Shown: positions 16,601 to 24,613 of the stretch, piece by piece
How the letters are laid out: each line of letters starts with the position of its first letter
Numbering within the stretch: position 1 is the stretch's first letter
Assembly (NCBI RefSeq): GCF_000192865.1
Contig: NC_015276.1
Span: 682,001 to 746,000, forward strand
DNA length: 64,000 bases
Direction of reading: 5' to 3'
From: Marinomonas mediterranea MMB-1
GTDB lineage: Bacteria; Pseudomonadota; Gammaproteobacteria; Pseudomonadales; Marinomonadaceae
The notes under the pieces: model-generated
The model's database searches: none
What the model saw: only the letters and a program-made list of their open reading frames with translations
What the model was told of the DNA's origin: nothing
Made by a program: the position numbers and the translations under genes

Positions 16601-19470
16601 CTTTTAGGGCTCCAAGCGATAAAGCGTTGTTGCATTTTGCAGCTTAGGGCTAAACGGTAAGATTGGTTGCTCATTTCGGTGAGCAGACTGTTTCCTCCCT
16701 TAGGCACTTTAGTCAGTTGAACCAAGAGTTCTTTTAGAAGTGTTTTTCTCGCGCCACTGCTCATTTCGCAACCATTTTCTTTGATGACAAAGTCATCCTT
16801 ATGTATTTGGTGACGATTTATTAGGGTTAAGACGACGTGTTCGACAAGGTAACGCCAAGGTTCCATTAGGTCAGAAGCTAGGGTGTGATGGTAACCATGA
16901 CGCTGGTGCAGTGCGCCTTGCCAAGGGTAGAGTCCAACCGTTCTATTGACACTGTCTACTAAGCTGTATAGATAGGTGTAGCCTAATGAAAGTAGGGCGT
17001 TGATCGGGTCTTTGGGAGGGCGTCTATTACGCCCTGTAAAGCCCCAATCTTCTTCGAGTATACGCTGGAAGAATGCCCACAGTTGTTTGCTGGCTTGGCC
17101 TTCATAGCCTCGTAATTGATCTAATGTTTCTGCCCGTAAGCGTTTTTCGTCCAAGCGTTGAATTTTGTTCAGCTCAGGGGCATCTTTTTCTCTACGGCTT
17201 ATGACGGCTCTTATACCCTCTATTCTGGCTTGTATTAGCACTTGGCTAATGTTGAGTGCGTTTGTTTCTTGTTGTAAGTATTGAGCTTGAAGTAACCAAA
17301 AATCGGCGCCAAACACACTGGGCGCAGCACCTGCGGAAACCCCTTGGTAGCGGCCATATTGGCTAGCAAAGTGTACGGGTACATTGTGGAACATAGCCGA
17401 TTTTAGAGCGGGGGTGGTGATGTGGTGCGGGCCTACAAGCAACACGGAACTCAACGTGGCCCAAGGGTAAGTATGCAGCTCGTCGTATTGTTCGACTATT
17501 AGGCGTTGTTTTTCACTGCTTAGCATCGCAATGTCCCCTGCTATGATGAGCAATGTGCCTAGCTTTTCGCGCTCTCCAATAAGCGTGCTTTGTTCGTTTT
17601 GTACAGCAGGTTCCTGTTGTAGAGAGGGCTCGTTTTCGAGCGAAGAGGCGTTCAGCTGTTTGTCGAGTTGAGCGTGCTCTTTGCGGTATTCGCGTTTGGT
17701 TTCGATCGCGTAGCCATCGACAAATAAGTAGCCTAAATAGCGGAACCCTTGAGACGCTTCGACAATACGCGTTTTTTCAAGGTTGATAGCGAGATGATGC
17801 TCTTTAAGGGCTGTTATTATGTCGTCGAGTGCGCTTTCTGCCGCCGCTTTTGATTTAAAAAGTAAGACAAAATCATCAGCGTAGCGGACGATTTGATGCC
17901 CTTTGGCGATCATATCTTGGTCGAGGTCATCAAGTAATAGGTTAGCCAGTATCGGACTGATCGGCGCGCCTTGTGGCAGGCCGTTATGGCGCGCAAGCGT
18001 TTGCTCATCTTCGGTTTGTTTCGCTGCACTGACCCATTGCATGAGTAAGGGGACTAACGGTTCATTAGGCAATAGTAGTTTCAGTCGTTGTTCTAGGTTC
18101 AGCCAATTGACACTGTCGAAGAAGCTTTCTATGTCGCTTTCGAGTACCCATTCGTAGCCTTGCTGAATGTATTGGTTGATTTGGTCTCGGGCCTGTAGGC
18201 GAGAGTGTCCCTTTCGGTAGCCATAGCTGTGCTTCATCCATATGTGTTCTAGGGTGTTGCCAAGGCATTCTGTTACCGCTTTTTGTAAGGTGCGGTCGTG
18301 CCAATTGGGAACCGACAGCAGTCGTGTTCCGCCTTCTGGCTTTTCGATTTCGACAGAGTGTAACTGGCTTGGAGTAAACTCTCGTTTGAAAATACGTTCG
18401 CGGCTTACATAGAGTTTGGTAAGCAGCTCGTCGATGGCGTCGTGATGCTCTTCGTCGGTGTCCGACGAGTCAAAGTTAGCTTGTCTTGGGTACATGGTTT
18501 GGCAGGCTTGGTGTAAGCTTGCATCAGATAGACTTTTTTCGAGCAGACTTTTGGCCGCTTGAGGGCGAGGGTAGCTGCAGTAACCATAAGCATCTTGCAG
18601 TTGATATTGCCCCATACCGAATGCGCGATTTTGGCCCATGCCGATGTATTGACCCAGAACAAGAAGCGCGAGTAAATCGGCAGGGAAGTCGTCATCAATC
18701 TCGATTTGCATTTGCGCCAACATGCCGCTGGCGTCTTTGACTTTTTTCTCTTTTTTATTGGTGTAACTGTTGTTTAGCCAAACCGCTAACCCTGCGTGGA
18801 GTTGCGCTTCGGGCCAGTTTTGCCTTTGTAAACGCTCGCCAGTTCGGCTTTGAAAGAGGTTAATAAAGGTATCGGTGAGGCGATGCGTAAAGAGCTGCCA
18901 GTTTAAGTCGGATTTATCACGGCAGTAACGGTTTTGGCCTTTTAGCTCTGTGCCATCTTCTGGCTTGGGTTTGACGAGCCTCGCTGGGGTGTTGAAGGCC
19001 ACTTTGAACCGTCGTTGACGTGACCAAACCGCGGTTTCGAGCATTAGCGCATTAATATCAAACACGCTTAGGTCTTCTATTTGTGTGACTTGATGGTGCT
19101 CAAATGTATCTTCGATTTTTTCTAAGACGAGGTTGTCCGAGAAAGCGCCCGCTATGTCTGGGTGATTAGCGGCGCTTTCTGGGAGCCGTTTTAACGAAGA
19201 GAAGAGCGTATCGAGCAGGCTTTCACCACCGTTTAACACGGTAATTCGAAACCTGTAACCGTCTCCTGCTTGGTAACTAATGTGGCCGTTTTCTATAGGT
19301 TCGACGACGATAAAGTCGCTAAACTGTTCTGGACTGCCAGCGAGAAAGCGTACCCAAGCGTGCAAACCCGCATGATGCAAAAAGCCCGTTTTGCTTGGCG
19401 ACAGCCAACGCAGTGTGATGACCACACTGCGTAAAGGCAAAACGGCGTCTATAAGAGGGGAATTCAGCAT
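16597..19470 (-). CDS. cas1: Cas6-reverse transcriptase-Cas1 fusion
   Basis: 957 aa, three domains. About 1-300 is Cas6/RAMP-like and ends in a glycine-rich loop (GMGQNRAFGMGQYQ, residues 277-290). About 330-600 is a reverse transcriptase related to group II intron enzymes: LESDIESFFDSVNW with D446, GLPQGAPISPILANLLLD at 497-514, and the active site YADD at 530-533. About 635-957 is Cas1 with putative metal ligands E790 (GYEG), H855 (GALHQ) and E870 (DLMEPWR). RT-Cas1 is known from M. mediterranea to integrate spacers from RNA as well as DNA, and its Cas6 part processes crRNA. No separate cas6 occurs here. Residue numbers match what I recall for the MMB-1 protein. Confidence 0.97.
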   Translation of the reverse strand: MLNSPLIDAVLPLRSVVITLRWLSPSKTGFLHHAGLHAWVRFLAGSPEQFSDFIVVEPIENGHISYQAGDGYRFRITVLNGGESLLDTLFSSLKRLPESAANHPDIAGAFSDNLVLEKIEDTFEHHQVTQIEDLSVFDINALMLETAVWSRQRRFKVAFNTPARLVKPKPEDGTELKGQNRYCRDKSDLNWQLFTHRLTDTFINLFQSRTGERLQRQNWPEAQLHAGLAVWLNNSYTNKKEKKVKDASGMLAQMQIEIDDDFPADLLALLVLGQYIGMGQNRAFGMGQYQLQDAYGYCSYPRPQAAKSLLEKSLSDASLHQACQTMYPRQANFDSSDTDEEHHDAIDELLTKLYVSRERIFKREFTPSQLHSVEIEKPEGGTRLLSVPNWHDRTLQKAVTECLGNTLEHIWMKHSYGYRKGHSRLQARDQINQYIQQGYEWVLESDIESFFDSVNWLNLEQRLKLLLPNEPLVPLLMQWVSAAKQTEDEQTLARHNGLPQGAPISPILANLLLDDLDQDMIAKGHQIVRYADDFVLLFKSKAAAESALDDIITALKEHHLAINLEKTRIVEASQGFRYLGYLFVDGYAIETKREYRKEHAQLDKQLNASSLENEPSLQQEPAVQNEQSTLIGEREKLGTLLIIAGDIAMLSSEKQRLIVEQYDELHTYPWATLSSVLLVGPHHITTPALKSAMFHNVPVHFASQYGRYQGVSAGAAPSVFGADFWLLQAQYLQQETNALNISQVLIQARIEGIRAVISRREKDAPELNKIQRLDEKRLRAETLDQLRGYEGQASKQLWAFFQRILEEDWGFTGRNRRPPKDPINALLSLGYTYLYSLVDSVNRTVGLYPWQGALHQRHGYHHTLASDLMEPWRYLVEHVVLTLINRHQIHKDDFVIKENGCEMSSGARKTLLKELLVQLTKVPKGGNSLLTEMSNQSYRLALSCKMQQRFIAWSPKR

Positions 19471-19478
19471 TGTTACCT

Positions 19479-20249
19479 TTAATCTGGTTTAGACTGTTCT
19501 GTTAAAACGTTTGCGTACTTGTTCCAGTCTACGGCTGGGACAGTGCCCAGTGACTGTAGTTGACTTAGCAATCTAAATAAGAAAAAGGTGAGATGATTCT
19601 GCTGGCTGTAGTGTTCGTTTCCCTTTTCGAAGCAATCAAAATGGCCGCCTTGTAATGACGTGACAAAATCAAGCCTTGTTTGATTAGTATATGGCATTTG
19701 AATAGCGTCTTTGAAACTGTTGCTCGCTAAGCCTTCTTGCCAGCCTGTTTTTAAGGCTATAAGCCCAGTGATTATTTTGAAAAGTGGTTTAGGTTTATAC
19801 ACTCCACCAGCATGAGTGATCTCTATACTTGTGCGTTCTAGCGCTTCAACTGAATAGGCTTGTTTTTGTGCGTATTCGATATAGTCTCTATTTACTTCAG
19901 GCTTTACTTCTATAACGGCATAAACCGCTTCTGCGGGTACGTAGCAAAAATCTTGTTGTGCAAAGAGTGTTGGGGTGTACTGATTGTCGTAGACAACAAT
20001 GTCAATCTGATTGCTGGTTTTTCCATTGGAATCGACTACTATGGCCGAATCAACGGAATAGCGCTTTGGTAGGTGCGAACGTAGATATTCGATAAAGTGC
20101 TTTTCGTTAACCTCACCTCGTTCACCATTATGGGTAATGTTTTGGTTTGCGAACAAGAGTTTACTTTCGAGCAACTCTTGTTCGCGTTGAAAGCTGTCTT
20201 TTAGATACTGCTCGCCATCTGTATCGGATTTAGTTTTGGCGTTGTTCAT
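19479..20249 (-). CDS. PD-(D/E)XK nuclease-like accessory protein (DUF6602 type)
   Basis: 256 aa. Residues about 41-120 hold the order Glu-containing helix (GERGEVNEKHFIEYLRSHLP), strand with Asp (QIDIVVYD, D83) and strand with ExK (AVIEVKP, E114-x-K116). This is the restriction-endonuclease-like core. The C-terminal half is helical without a clear motif. It sits 8 bp before RT-cas1 in the same operon and appears to be the gene published as Marme_0670 in MMB-1. I recall no established function. A role in handling nucleic acid for adaptation, or as an effector nuclease, is inference. Confidence 0.75.
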   Translation of the reverse strand: MNNAKTKSDTDGEQYLKDSFQREQELLESKLLFANQNITHNGERGEVNEKHFIEYLRSHLPKRYSVDSAIVVDSNGKTSNQIDIVVYDNQYTPTLFAQQDFCYVPAEAVYAVIEVKPEVNRDYIEYAQKQAYSVEALERTSIEITHAGGVYKPKPLFKIITGLIALKTGWQEGLASNSFKDAIQMPYTNQTRLDFVTSLQGGHFDCFEKGNEHYSQQNHLTFFLFRLLSQLQSLGTVPAVDWNKYANVLTEQSKPD

Positions 20250-20289
20250 TTTATGGCCTCTATTGACCTTAAGTTGCTTACATTAAAAA

Positions 20290-20859
20290 CTAAAAAAGAG
20301 CTTTTTGTCTTTTCATAGCGATCATTGATATGAGTACATCGGACACTAACCTGCCTCGAAAGTTAGTTAGTGCGGTATTGTTTTTAGAGTCAAGTAAACC
20401 AAATTCTTCGTTTTGTAGCCTTTCTCCATGAGGTGCGTAAACAATTAGGCTATTGTTATTTGATTTGAGGTTAATTATGCGACTAATTGTATTGTCTCGT
20501 TGGTGCTCTTGAAGGTTAAGACGATCATTTTCTTTTATTATTGAGTTTTTAGCGCATTGATAATGGACAATACAAATGTCGGCAGATCTGATTTTATCTA
20601 GGTTATTAATCCCCACTTTTTTTATTTTCTTAGGGTCGAATAAGCCAGAGTCCTCTAAGGTTTCTTTTAAATCTTCATACCGATCATCTGCGTAGATCAG
20701 TATTTCATGGCTTGATAGTGCTTTTCCTAGCCTATAAAGAATAGGGACAGACTTACTTAAGGAACGAGATAGGGCGATTACACTTATTACTATTGCAATA
20801 AGATTGAGGGCGTTTCCATAATTTGACAGTAAACTCCAAAACTTAGTTAGTAGTTCCAT
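20290..20859 (-). CDS. membrane-anchored accessory protein with Rossmann-like domain (unknown)
   Basis: 189 aa. One membrane helix near the N-terminus (ALNLIAIVISVIALS, residues 17-31) is followed by an alternating strand-helix domain. HEILIYADDRYEDLK is a first strand, SADICIVHYQ and SLIVYAPHGERL are further core strands, and NFRGRLVSDVLISMIAMK is a C-terminal strand-helix. The order resembles receiver/TIR-like or other nucleotide-sensing Rossmann folds, but I recognise no named family. It lies between cmr6 (101 bp away) and the PD-(D/E)XK gene (40 bp), co-directional. It could be a membrane effector or sensor of the type III system; that is inference. Confidence 0.6.
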   Translation of the reverse strand: MELLTKFWSLLSNYGNALNLIAIVISVIALSRSLSKSVPILYRLGKALSSHEILIYADDRYEDLKETLEDSGLFDPKKIKKVGINNLDKIRSADICIVHYQCAKNSIIKENDRLNLQEHQRDNTISRIINLKSNNNSLIVYAPHGERLQNEEFGLLDSKNNTALTNFRGRLVSDVLISMIAMKRQKALF

Positions 20860-20959
20860 TCTGACTCGCTTTTATTTTAACGGTTGTAAATGAGGATTTA
20901 ACAGGTTGCTTTGCACTTCTACGCTCTCTCAGATTTGCTCATAAAAGGGTTAACTGGTT

Positions 20960-22075
20960 TTATTCCAAAAACTCTTTTAGTTCTTTGTAGGCCTTGGCTT
21001 TATTACCCGACTCCGTCGCCCAATTTGCTATTTCATCACCAAAGTGCTTGCAAACTAGTAGACATAGTGATCTATAGTCTTTTCCTTTTTCGTTTTTGGT
21101 TTTATTTCTATTTCTACCAAATATATCGGGAATTTTACTTAACTTGATCTCGCTAACTTCGCGAATTAGTTCAGATGAATGGGGAGTTGTGTTCGTGTTT
21201 TCTGTATCGCTTAAGAGTATTGAAAACTGCTTTGTTATCGATTCATCAGCTTCGTCAAAGTAGCCATAGCCAGCAGTGCTTTTTGCACCAATGCCATTTT
21301 CTTTAAGCGTTTTTTCAAGCATTTGTTTCACTACACCCAAGTAATTTTCATTCCCTCCAATGACAAACAAAAAGCTGCCATGAACGCTGATTAAAGAGTT
21401 GGGTATAGGATCATCAAAATCGGTTGCGAGAGACTTACCTTCCTTAGAATAATACTCAGCATGGTGTGTAGTAACGATGTCTTGTATAAATGGAAAATTA
21501 CTGAAATTACCAGCATTCTCTGATGGAGCACTATTGGGTATCCACCATGCATCGTGAAAGGTAATCAAGCCTGCAAAAGGGTCTTCTAAATCGTCTTCTG
21601 GCTTATTGCCAAAAAATTGTACCCATACGCTTTCATGGTCTTTTAAGTTACGACTTGCAAAGTTTCGTACTGCGCCTTTTATGCTTGATCCAGGTATATA
21701 AGGCATGCCATTGTGGTGATTGATCATGCAGCCTGTTTCTAGTGCACCACCTCCGTTTAACCCAATTAGTAGCCGATTGGAGAGGGTTAAAGGTAATTGT
21801 TCAAAATTGTTTGTGTGTTTACCCGAATTCGATTTTTTACTTGTTAGTCGTAACCATTGGTTAAATTCCTTTGTATAGAGTTCGCTTGCTTTAATACCAC
21901 ATATGCTCTTAATAAAGCGGGCTTTTGCTTCCTTATCTGTATTAACACCAGTGGAGGATGCAGGGTAGCCCTTATCCAATAATAAGCCCGAATGCAGGCC
22001 ATTACTTGTTCTACTTTTTAGGTGCATCTCATAAATGTTAAATAATCTCTGGGGAACTAATTGAACAGAGCTCAT
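20960..22075 (-). CDS. cmr6: Cmr6 (type III-B RAMP subunit)
   Basis: 371 aa. RAMP features: GGGALETGCMINHHNGMPY, PGSSIKGAVRNFASR (about residues 128-142), AGLITFHDAW and a glycine-rich GIGAKSTAGYGYF (about 265-277). Cmr6 caps the Cmr4-Cmr5 helical backbone and contacts the 3' side of the guide. It overlaps cmr5 by 4 bases. The tail after residue 280 is variable and lysine-rich. Confidence 0.93.
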   Translation of the reverse strand: MSSVQLVPQRLFNIYEMHLKSRTSNGLHSGLLLDKGYPASSTGVNTDKEAKARFIKSICGIKASELYTKEFNQWLRLTSKKSNSGKHTNNFEQLPLTLSNRLLIGLNGGGALETGCMINHHNGMPYIPGSSIKGAVRNFASRNLKDHESVWVQFFGNKPEDDLEDPFAGLITFHDAWWIPNSAPSENAGNFSNFPFIQDIVTTHHAEYYSKEGKSLATDFDDPIPNSLISVHGSFLFVIGGNENYLGVVKQMLEKTLKENGIGAKSTAGYGYFDEADESITKQFSILLSDTENTNTTPHSSELIREVSEIKLSKIPDIFGRNRNKTKNEKGKDYRSLCLLVCKHFGDEIANWATESGNKAKAYKELKEFLE

Positions 22076-22497
22076 AAGGTTTCCTCCTGCGAATCATCAT
22101 CCTTTTTGTTTGTGTCCATTAAACCTTGAACATAGCGACGAAGTGCTCCACTGGCATCGAGGGATTGTTGAGTTAACTGCATGAATTTTGTCATATCAGA
22201 CTGAATGATTTGCTGGTGCAGCTCTTTGCCGTTGTCTGAGTTTGGCGTATTCTGGTTTTCTAGGTGGCCGCTATTAACCACGAAGGCGAGGTCGTTTAAT
22301 AATTTTTTATGTTCATTTGTCGATTCGTTTTTAGCCATTAGAAAGCCCGTTGCTTGTGCGAGGCCATTCTGTAAGATTAAGTTTGGAAGTTTATTTGCTA
22401 GTGCAGCGTACTTTTTTTGGTCGATGCCTTCTTCTATGCGTTTGTTCACGCAATCGTAGGCCGCTTCTGCGATTTTATGTTGTCGAACAGAGATCAT
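22072..22497 (-). CDS. cmr5: Cmr5 (small helical subunit)
   Basis: 141 aa, all-helical, beginning MISVRQHKIAEAAYDCVNKR and holding KYAALANKLPNLILQNGLAQATGF, the hallmark of Cmr5. It stacks along the Cmr4 filament. It overlaps cmr4 and cmr6 by 4 bases on each side (ATGA), indicating fixed stoichiometry by coupled translation. The C-terminus is acidic and Asp/Gln-rich. Confidence 0.93.
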   Translation of the reverse strand: MISVRQHKIAEAAYDCVNKRIEEGIDQKKYAALANKLPNLILQNGLAQATGFLMAKNESTNEHKKLLNDLAFVVNSGHLENQNTPNSDNGKELHQQIIQSDMTKFMQLTQQSLDASGALRRYVQGLMDTNKKDDDSQEETL

Positions 22498-23396
22498 TCT
22501 TGACCTCCTGTTTCTTTTTCTTCTTTTTTAGTGAAAAGGCTGACAAGGCCACGGCCAATGCCAGCGTTGCCACCCATTTGCAGTGTATAGGATGCGCTGA
22601 GCTTTTCTTTTAGTTCCGGTGCGGTGAGTTCCTGTTTTTTATCACGGGAATCACTTAGGCTGTATACCCCCCACAAAATGGCATTAGCAGGTAAGTTTTC
22701 TTCACTCCAAAGAGCTCCCTCTTTTACAACACCTGTTTTTTCGGTGATGCGGATGCGCGTGCGCAACTCCGTTGCCGTGGTGCTGAGATAGCTAAATACG
22801 TTGTCGCTTAGGACAACAAAACGGTTAATGAACTCATCTTTTAAGTCGCTTTGTTCTGAATAGACGGCTTCTGCAATTTTCTTTGCCCATGCTTGAACCT
22901 TTTCGTCTTTTTCAGCGGAGATGTCTAAATCTTCCAAGACAAGCAGCTCCGTATGATTGTCATGCTGAATAACATTCACATTTTCATTGCTTACAAGAGC
23001 TTGTTGGGCGCTCGGTTGTGGAAGAGGAGTTTCTTTTACTGATATTTTTGTGTCGTTCGCATAATTTCGTAAAACAAATGGGCAGGTCGCATAGGCGACA
23101 ATGCCATTTAAGGAGCGAATGGGTAGAACAAGTAGGTTGGCGTCGCCGAGTGACAGCGCACCCGCGAAACTTTGCTCACTCGACTGAATGTCTCTCGGGC
23201 CAAATAGTGCTTTTTCGATGTCTTTCTCATTGGCTCGTATTTTGTCTCTTAAAACACCTCGTAGTGAGGAGCCTGGGACGATGGGTAAATGAGTTGCTTT
23301 GTCTCTGGCTATGGGTAAATCGACAATACCAGCGGATTGGCCTGTTCCACAGTGAAGGGCAGAGTGTGTATGCAGGTGGTAGATATTTAAGTCCAT
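22494..23396 (-). CDS. cmr4: Cmr4 (Cas7 backbone, target-RNA nuclease)
   Basis: 300 aa. Residues 15-28 read HCGTGQSAGIVDLP. D26 is in the position of the catalytic Asp that cuts target RNA at 6-base intervals in characterised Cmr4 proteins. Then VPGSSLRGVLRDKIR (about 40-54) and, at the C-terminus, the glycine-rich GGNAGIGRGLVSLF. Full-length with an intact catalytic residue, so target RNA cutting should work. Start overlaps the cmr3 stop by one base. Confidence 0.95.
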   Translation of the reverse strand: MDLNIYHLHTHSALHCGTGQSAGIVDLPIARDKATHLPIVPGSSLRGVLRDKIRANEKDIEKALFGPRDIQSSEQSFAGALSLGDANLLVLPIRSLNGIVAYATCPFVLRNYANDTKISVKETPLPQPSAQQALVSNENVNVIQHDNHTELLVLEDLDISAEKDEKVQAWAKKIAEAVYSEQSDLKDEFINRFVVLSDNVFSYLSTTATELRTRIRITEKTGVVKEGALWSEENLPANAILWGVYSLSDSRDKKQELTAPELKEKLSASYTLQMGGNAGIGRGLVSLFTKKEEKETGGQE

Positions 23397-24613
23397 TATT
23401 TTGCTCCAGATGCAGAAAGGGTTGTCGAATGCGGTAAAACAAGGCCGAAGCCGTCTTTTCTATCTTGTTCTTTGGTGCTGATATTGCTAAACCAAAGTTG
23501 TTCTAAATCATGCTTATTGCCTTCTCTTACTCGAAACCAATATACGGCGCCTGCGGGAACCAATTTACGAGAAGGTTTAGGTTGATGCTTTGCAAGATCC
23601 CAGCCTGACTGTGCTGTCCAGCGGCCAATGGCAGCACTGACAAGTTCCAGTTCTAGGGTGTTGGTGTTTGGTGGACGATAAATAAAATGGCCATTTTCGT
23701 CTTGTTGGCAAGGAAGCCAACCGTCTTTAAAAATGGCAGGTGTTAGCAGGGTAAGAGAGAGAGCTTCCCCTTCGAGGATGTCTCGTAGGATTTGTTCGTC
23801 TGGCTGCGGCCAGAGTTGATCTTCAGTGAGGATTTCAGCTAACCGCCGCTCTCCACCAATATTTAATGATTGCGGTGTGTCATTTTTAGAGTGGGCTTCG
23901 GGAAACAAGTCACCATTAATACACCCTGCAAGCAAGATCTTCTCGTCTGGAAAAGCTGACTGATTCTCTTTTTTTACTTGCCACATCGGTAAGCCAGATG
24001 TTTGGAATAGCTGCCCGTCTTCTGCGGCAAAGCTTTGAGGATTAATGGCGACGTGGGTGCGAATGTCGTCGGCTGGCGGAATCCAGCCATTCTTGTGTAC
24101 TTCTTTGTAGTTAATTGGCTTATGCAGCCTCCACTCCAATAAGTCTTTTAGTGACCACCATTGTGCGCCTTTCGCGGGCTTTCCATGTCGTTTTTCTTGA
24201 TCGTCATGATAAGAAACTGGAAGTAAGCGGCGTGGGAGATCCCAACCTTCGTTTTCATCCAGCTCTCTTGGGGAAAGACGGACGATTTCGATGTTTCCTG
24301 CCTGATCATAATAATATTGCGCATCTTCGGGCTTTGGCACAAGCAATGTCTTTATATCTTCTTCGGTGCTTTGCTTAACAGGAAGAGGGCCTTTAATTGC
24401 TTTAGACAAGATGTCTTGCGTGTTTTCTTTATTAAAGCCGATGTTGTTTGCACGTGCGTAAGCGGCTCGCAGAGCGCCCGCCATGGTAGAGGGCGGCGGA
24501 AAGCGTGCATCGTCAGCGCCTGCTTGTTCGTCAAAAGGCCTGCCAGAGCGAATAATTAACGGCGCTTTCGGATCCAGTAGGTAGGTGTTTTCTTTTTGAT
24601 CGTGAGTGTGCAT
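23396..24613 (-). CDS. cmr3: Cmr3 (Cas5-like, binds crRNA handle)
   Basis: 405 aa. The N-terminus has the Cmr3 pattern LDPKAPLIIRSGRPFD followed by FPPPSTMAGALRAAYA, and the C-terminus has PAGAVYWFRV and GFGLVLPHS. Cmr3 grips the 8-base 5' handle of the crRNA together with Cas10. It overlaps both neighbours by one base (cmr2 upstream, cmr4 downstream). Confidence 0.93.
   Translation of the reverse strand: MHTHDQKENTYLLDPKAPLIIRSGRPFDEQAGADDARFPPPSTMAGALRAAYARANNIGFNKENTQDILSKAIKGPLPVKQSTEEDIKTLLVPKPEDAQYYYDQAGNIEIVRLSPRELDENEGWDLPRRLLPVSYHDDQEKRHGKPAKGAQWWSLKDLLEWRLHKPINYKEVHKNGWIPPADDIRTHVAINPQSFAAEDGQLFQTSGLPMWQVKKENQSAFPDEKILLAGCINGDLFPEAHSKNDTPQSLNIGGERRLAEILTEDQLWPQPDEQILRDILEGEALSLTLLTPAIFKDGWLPCQQDENGHFIYRPPNTNTLELELVSAAIGRWTAQSGWDLAKHQPKPSRKLVPAGAVYWFRVREGNKHDLEQLWFSNISTKEQDRKDGFGLVLPHSTTLSASGAK

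Noticed and set aside
18065..18304. Antisense and shifted frames inside RT-cas1 (also 17903-18157)
   Set aside because: Lie completely in the real gene, with no start site or family signature.
20290..20859. Calling the membrane protein a CARF effector
   Set aside because: The Rossmann-like order is suggestive, but no CARF motif is recognisable, so only a fold-level statement is justified.
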